DNA of 64,000 bases, from assembly GCF_016107305.1 (NCBI RefSeq), contig NZ_RCVR01000009.1, forward strand, positions 62,001 through 126,000. The letters are read 5' to 3'. The position numbers and the translations under genes are program-made. The notes under the pieces are model-generated. The model was given only the letters and a program-made list of their open reading frames with translations. It was not told the DNA's origin and did no database searches. The stretch comes from Roseomonas sp. KE2513 (GTDB taxonomy: Bacteria; Pseudomonadota; Alphaproteobacteria; Acetobacterales; Acetobacteraceae). Of the stretch, positions 62,983-64,000 are shown in pieces (positions within the stretch are counted from its first letter, which is position 1; each line of letters begins with the position of its first letter).

Positions 62983-64000
62983 GGGCGGATCGCCACCTGC
63001 ACCTGCATGCCGGAGCGGCGTGAAAGCGCGGCGCGCGCGGCCTCGTCCAGCGTCAGGCGGACCTCGACCGTGCGTGCGTCCACCGCGGCCACGGGGTCGG
63101 TCCCGGCCTGGGTCGTGCGGCGCACCACCCAGCCGATCTCCCGCAGCACGGCGTTCAGGCGCCTCGACTCGCCGGGTACCACCACCTCGGCCTCGGCGCC
63201 GGGGCGAAGCCGGGGCAGGTCGGTCTCGTAGACATCCGCCACGACATCGAGATGCGAGAGGTCACCCATCTCCAGCACGCCCTCGCTCCCCACGGCCTCG
63301 CCGGCACGGGTGATGATGCGGAGCACGGTGCCATCGGAGGGCGCGCGCAGCCGGGCGAGCGCGGCATCGGCCCGCGCCCGGTCCAGCGCGCCCTGGGCGG
63401 CGGAGAGGTCGGCCTCGGCGCGGGCGATGTCCTCGGCGCGGGGGCGGCGGAGCGTTTCCAGCTCCGCCTCGGCCGCCGCGCGCTCGGCGGTGCGCTGGGC
63501 GGCGAGGTAGCGGTTGCGCTCGGCATTGGCCGCGGCACCGGCGCCGGAGGCGACGAGGGACTGCGCCCGCCCGGCATCGCGCCGCGCCGTTTCCTCGGCG
63601 GCGCGGAGCGCCTCGGCCCGGGCCTCGGCCGCGGCGATCTCGCTCGGGCTGCCGCCGGCCTGGGTGCGGTCCAGCGTAGCCGCGGCCTGCGAGACGCGGG
63701 CCAGCGCTTCCGTCACCGAGGCGTCGCGCTGGGCGGCGTCGGCGAATTCGGCCAGCACCTGCCCGGCCTTCACCGTGTCGCCCTCCGCCACCATCAGCCG
63801 GTCCAGCCGCGCGCCGGTCGCGGGGGCCGCCAGGCGGCGGATGCGGCCCGCGGGCTCCACCCGGCCGAGCGCGCCCACGCCCACCGGCCCCTCGGCGGCG
63901 GCGGGCGCCACCACGGGCGGCGGCGCGAAGGGGCCGATCCGCGCCGTCCAGACAGCGGCCCCGGCGGCGAGCAGCAGGATCGCGAGAAGGGCGAGGCGCT
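62979..64000 (-). CDS. HlyD/DevB-type membrane fusion protein (5' end beyond window)
   Basis: The gene enters from the right edge. The visible 340 residues begin with a membrane helix (RLALLAILLLAAGAAVW), continue with the first half of the biotinyl-lipoyl domain (GRVEPAGRIRRLAAPATGARLDRLMVAEGDTVKAGQVLAEF), then a long alpha-helical hairpin (about residues 90-220). LARLRAPSDGTVLRIITRAGEAV and the beta-barrel end close the protein. The open frame continues past base 64000, so the true start is outside. It bridges the DevC-like permease to an outer-membrane TolC-type channel, which is not in the window. Confidence 0.9.
   Translation of the reverse strand, partial: RLALLAILLLAAGAAVWTARIGPFAPPPVVAPAAAEGPVGVGALGRVEPAGRIRRLAAPATGARLDRLMVAEGDTVKAGQVLAEFADAAQRDASVTEALARVSQAAATLDRTQAGGSPSEIAAAEARAEALRAAEETARRDAGRAQSLVASGAGAAANAERNRYLAAQRTAERAAAEAELETLRRPRAEDIARAEADLSAAQGALDRARADAALARLRAPSDGTVLRIITRAGEAVGSEGVLEMGDLSHLDVVADVYETDLPRLRPGAEAEVVVPGESRRLNAVLREIGWVVRRTTQAGTDPVAAVDARTVEVRLTLDEAARAALSRRSGMQVQVAIRP

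Overview
The window is 64 kb of very GC-rich DNA with tightly packed genes, frequent 1-4 base stop/start overlaps and many GTG or TTG starts. Periplasmic receptors of the Bug/TctC type, an Urt urea transporter, pobA, AmtB/GlnK and an rkp-like capsule-lipid locus together suggest an alphaproteobacterium, most likely Acetobacteraceae (Roseomonas-like). This assignment is inference; no rRNA or tRNA gene lies in the window.

Layout. 96-3038: secA and a 43-residue membrane protein. 3284-8940: a DJ-1/PfpI protein, a VOC/ABC-importer operon on the minus strand and a divergent racemase/Bug-receptor operon. 9056-14868: a lysine-rich small protein, a CobW GTPase with a WD40 partner, an aldo/keto reductase, small hypothetical proteins, a DUF1194 von Willebrand protein and a phosphoribosyltransferase. 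14971-20197: a complete dipeptide-type ABC importer. 20194-27187: a maltose-acetyltransferase-like gene, the urtABCDE urea importer and an SDR. 27467-31828: enoyl-CoA hydratase, pobA, an SDR lacking its catalytic Tyr, and a 2-hydroxyacid dehydrogenase. 32058-44262: the most distinctive locus, glycosyltransferase, 2457-residue reducing type I PKS, alpha-oxoamine synthase, formyltransferase and KpsS-like protein. 44504-49194: PurD-like ATP-grasp protein, MFS transporter, MltB and RlpA. 49535-55093: MAPEG protein, FAD monooxygenase, Bug receptor, MarR regulator and a DcaP-like porin. 55360-60273: a peptide-type binding protein, amtB-glnK and a UbiH-family hydroxylase. 60463-64000: a small hypothetical gene and a DevBCA-like exporter cut by the window end.

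Two patterns cross gene boundaries. First, seven related intergenic elements (about 140-237 bp) carry a fixed series of hairpins; six of the seven lie between convergent genes, and stem changes are compensated between copies. They look like a dispersed repeat acting at transcript 3' ends. Second, four good sigma-54 (-24/-12) promoter matches, and a weaker fifth, precede the VOC/ABC operon, the racemase/Bug operon, urtABCDE, glnK-amtB and possibly the peptide importer. This marks the window as rich in nitrogen-scavenging functions under likely RpoN/NtrC control.

The PKS locus matches the logic of the Sinorhizobium rkp-1 region (rkpA PKS/FAS, rkpG oxoamine synthase, rkpJ KpsS-like). It probably makes an amino-lipid used as capsule anchor or carrier. 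The embedded formyltransferase and the front glycosyltransferase are not part of that model and suggest a different, possibly N-formylated, product.
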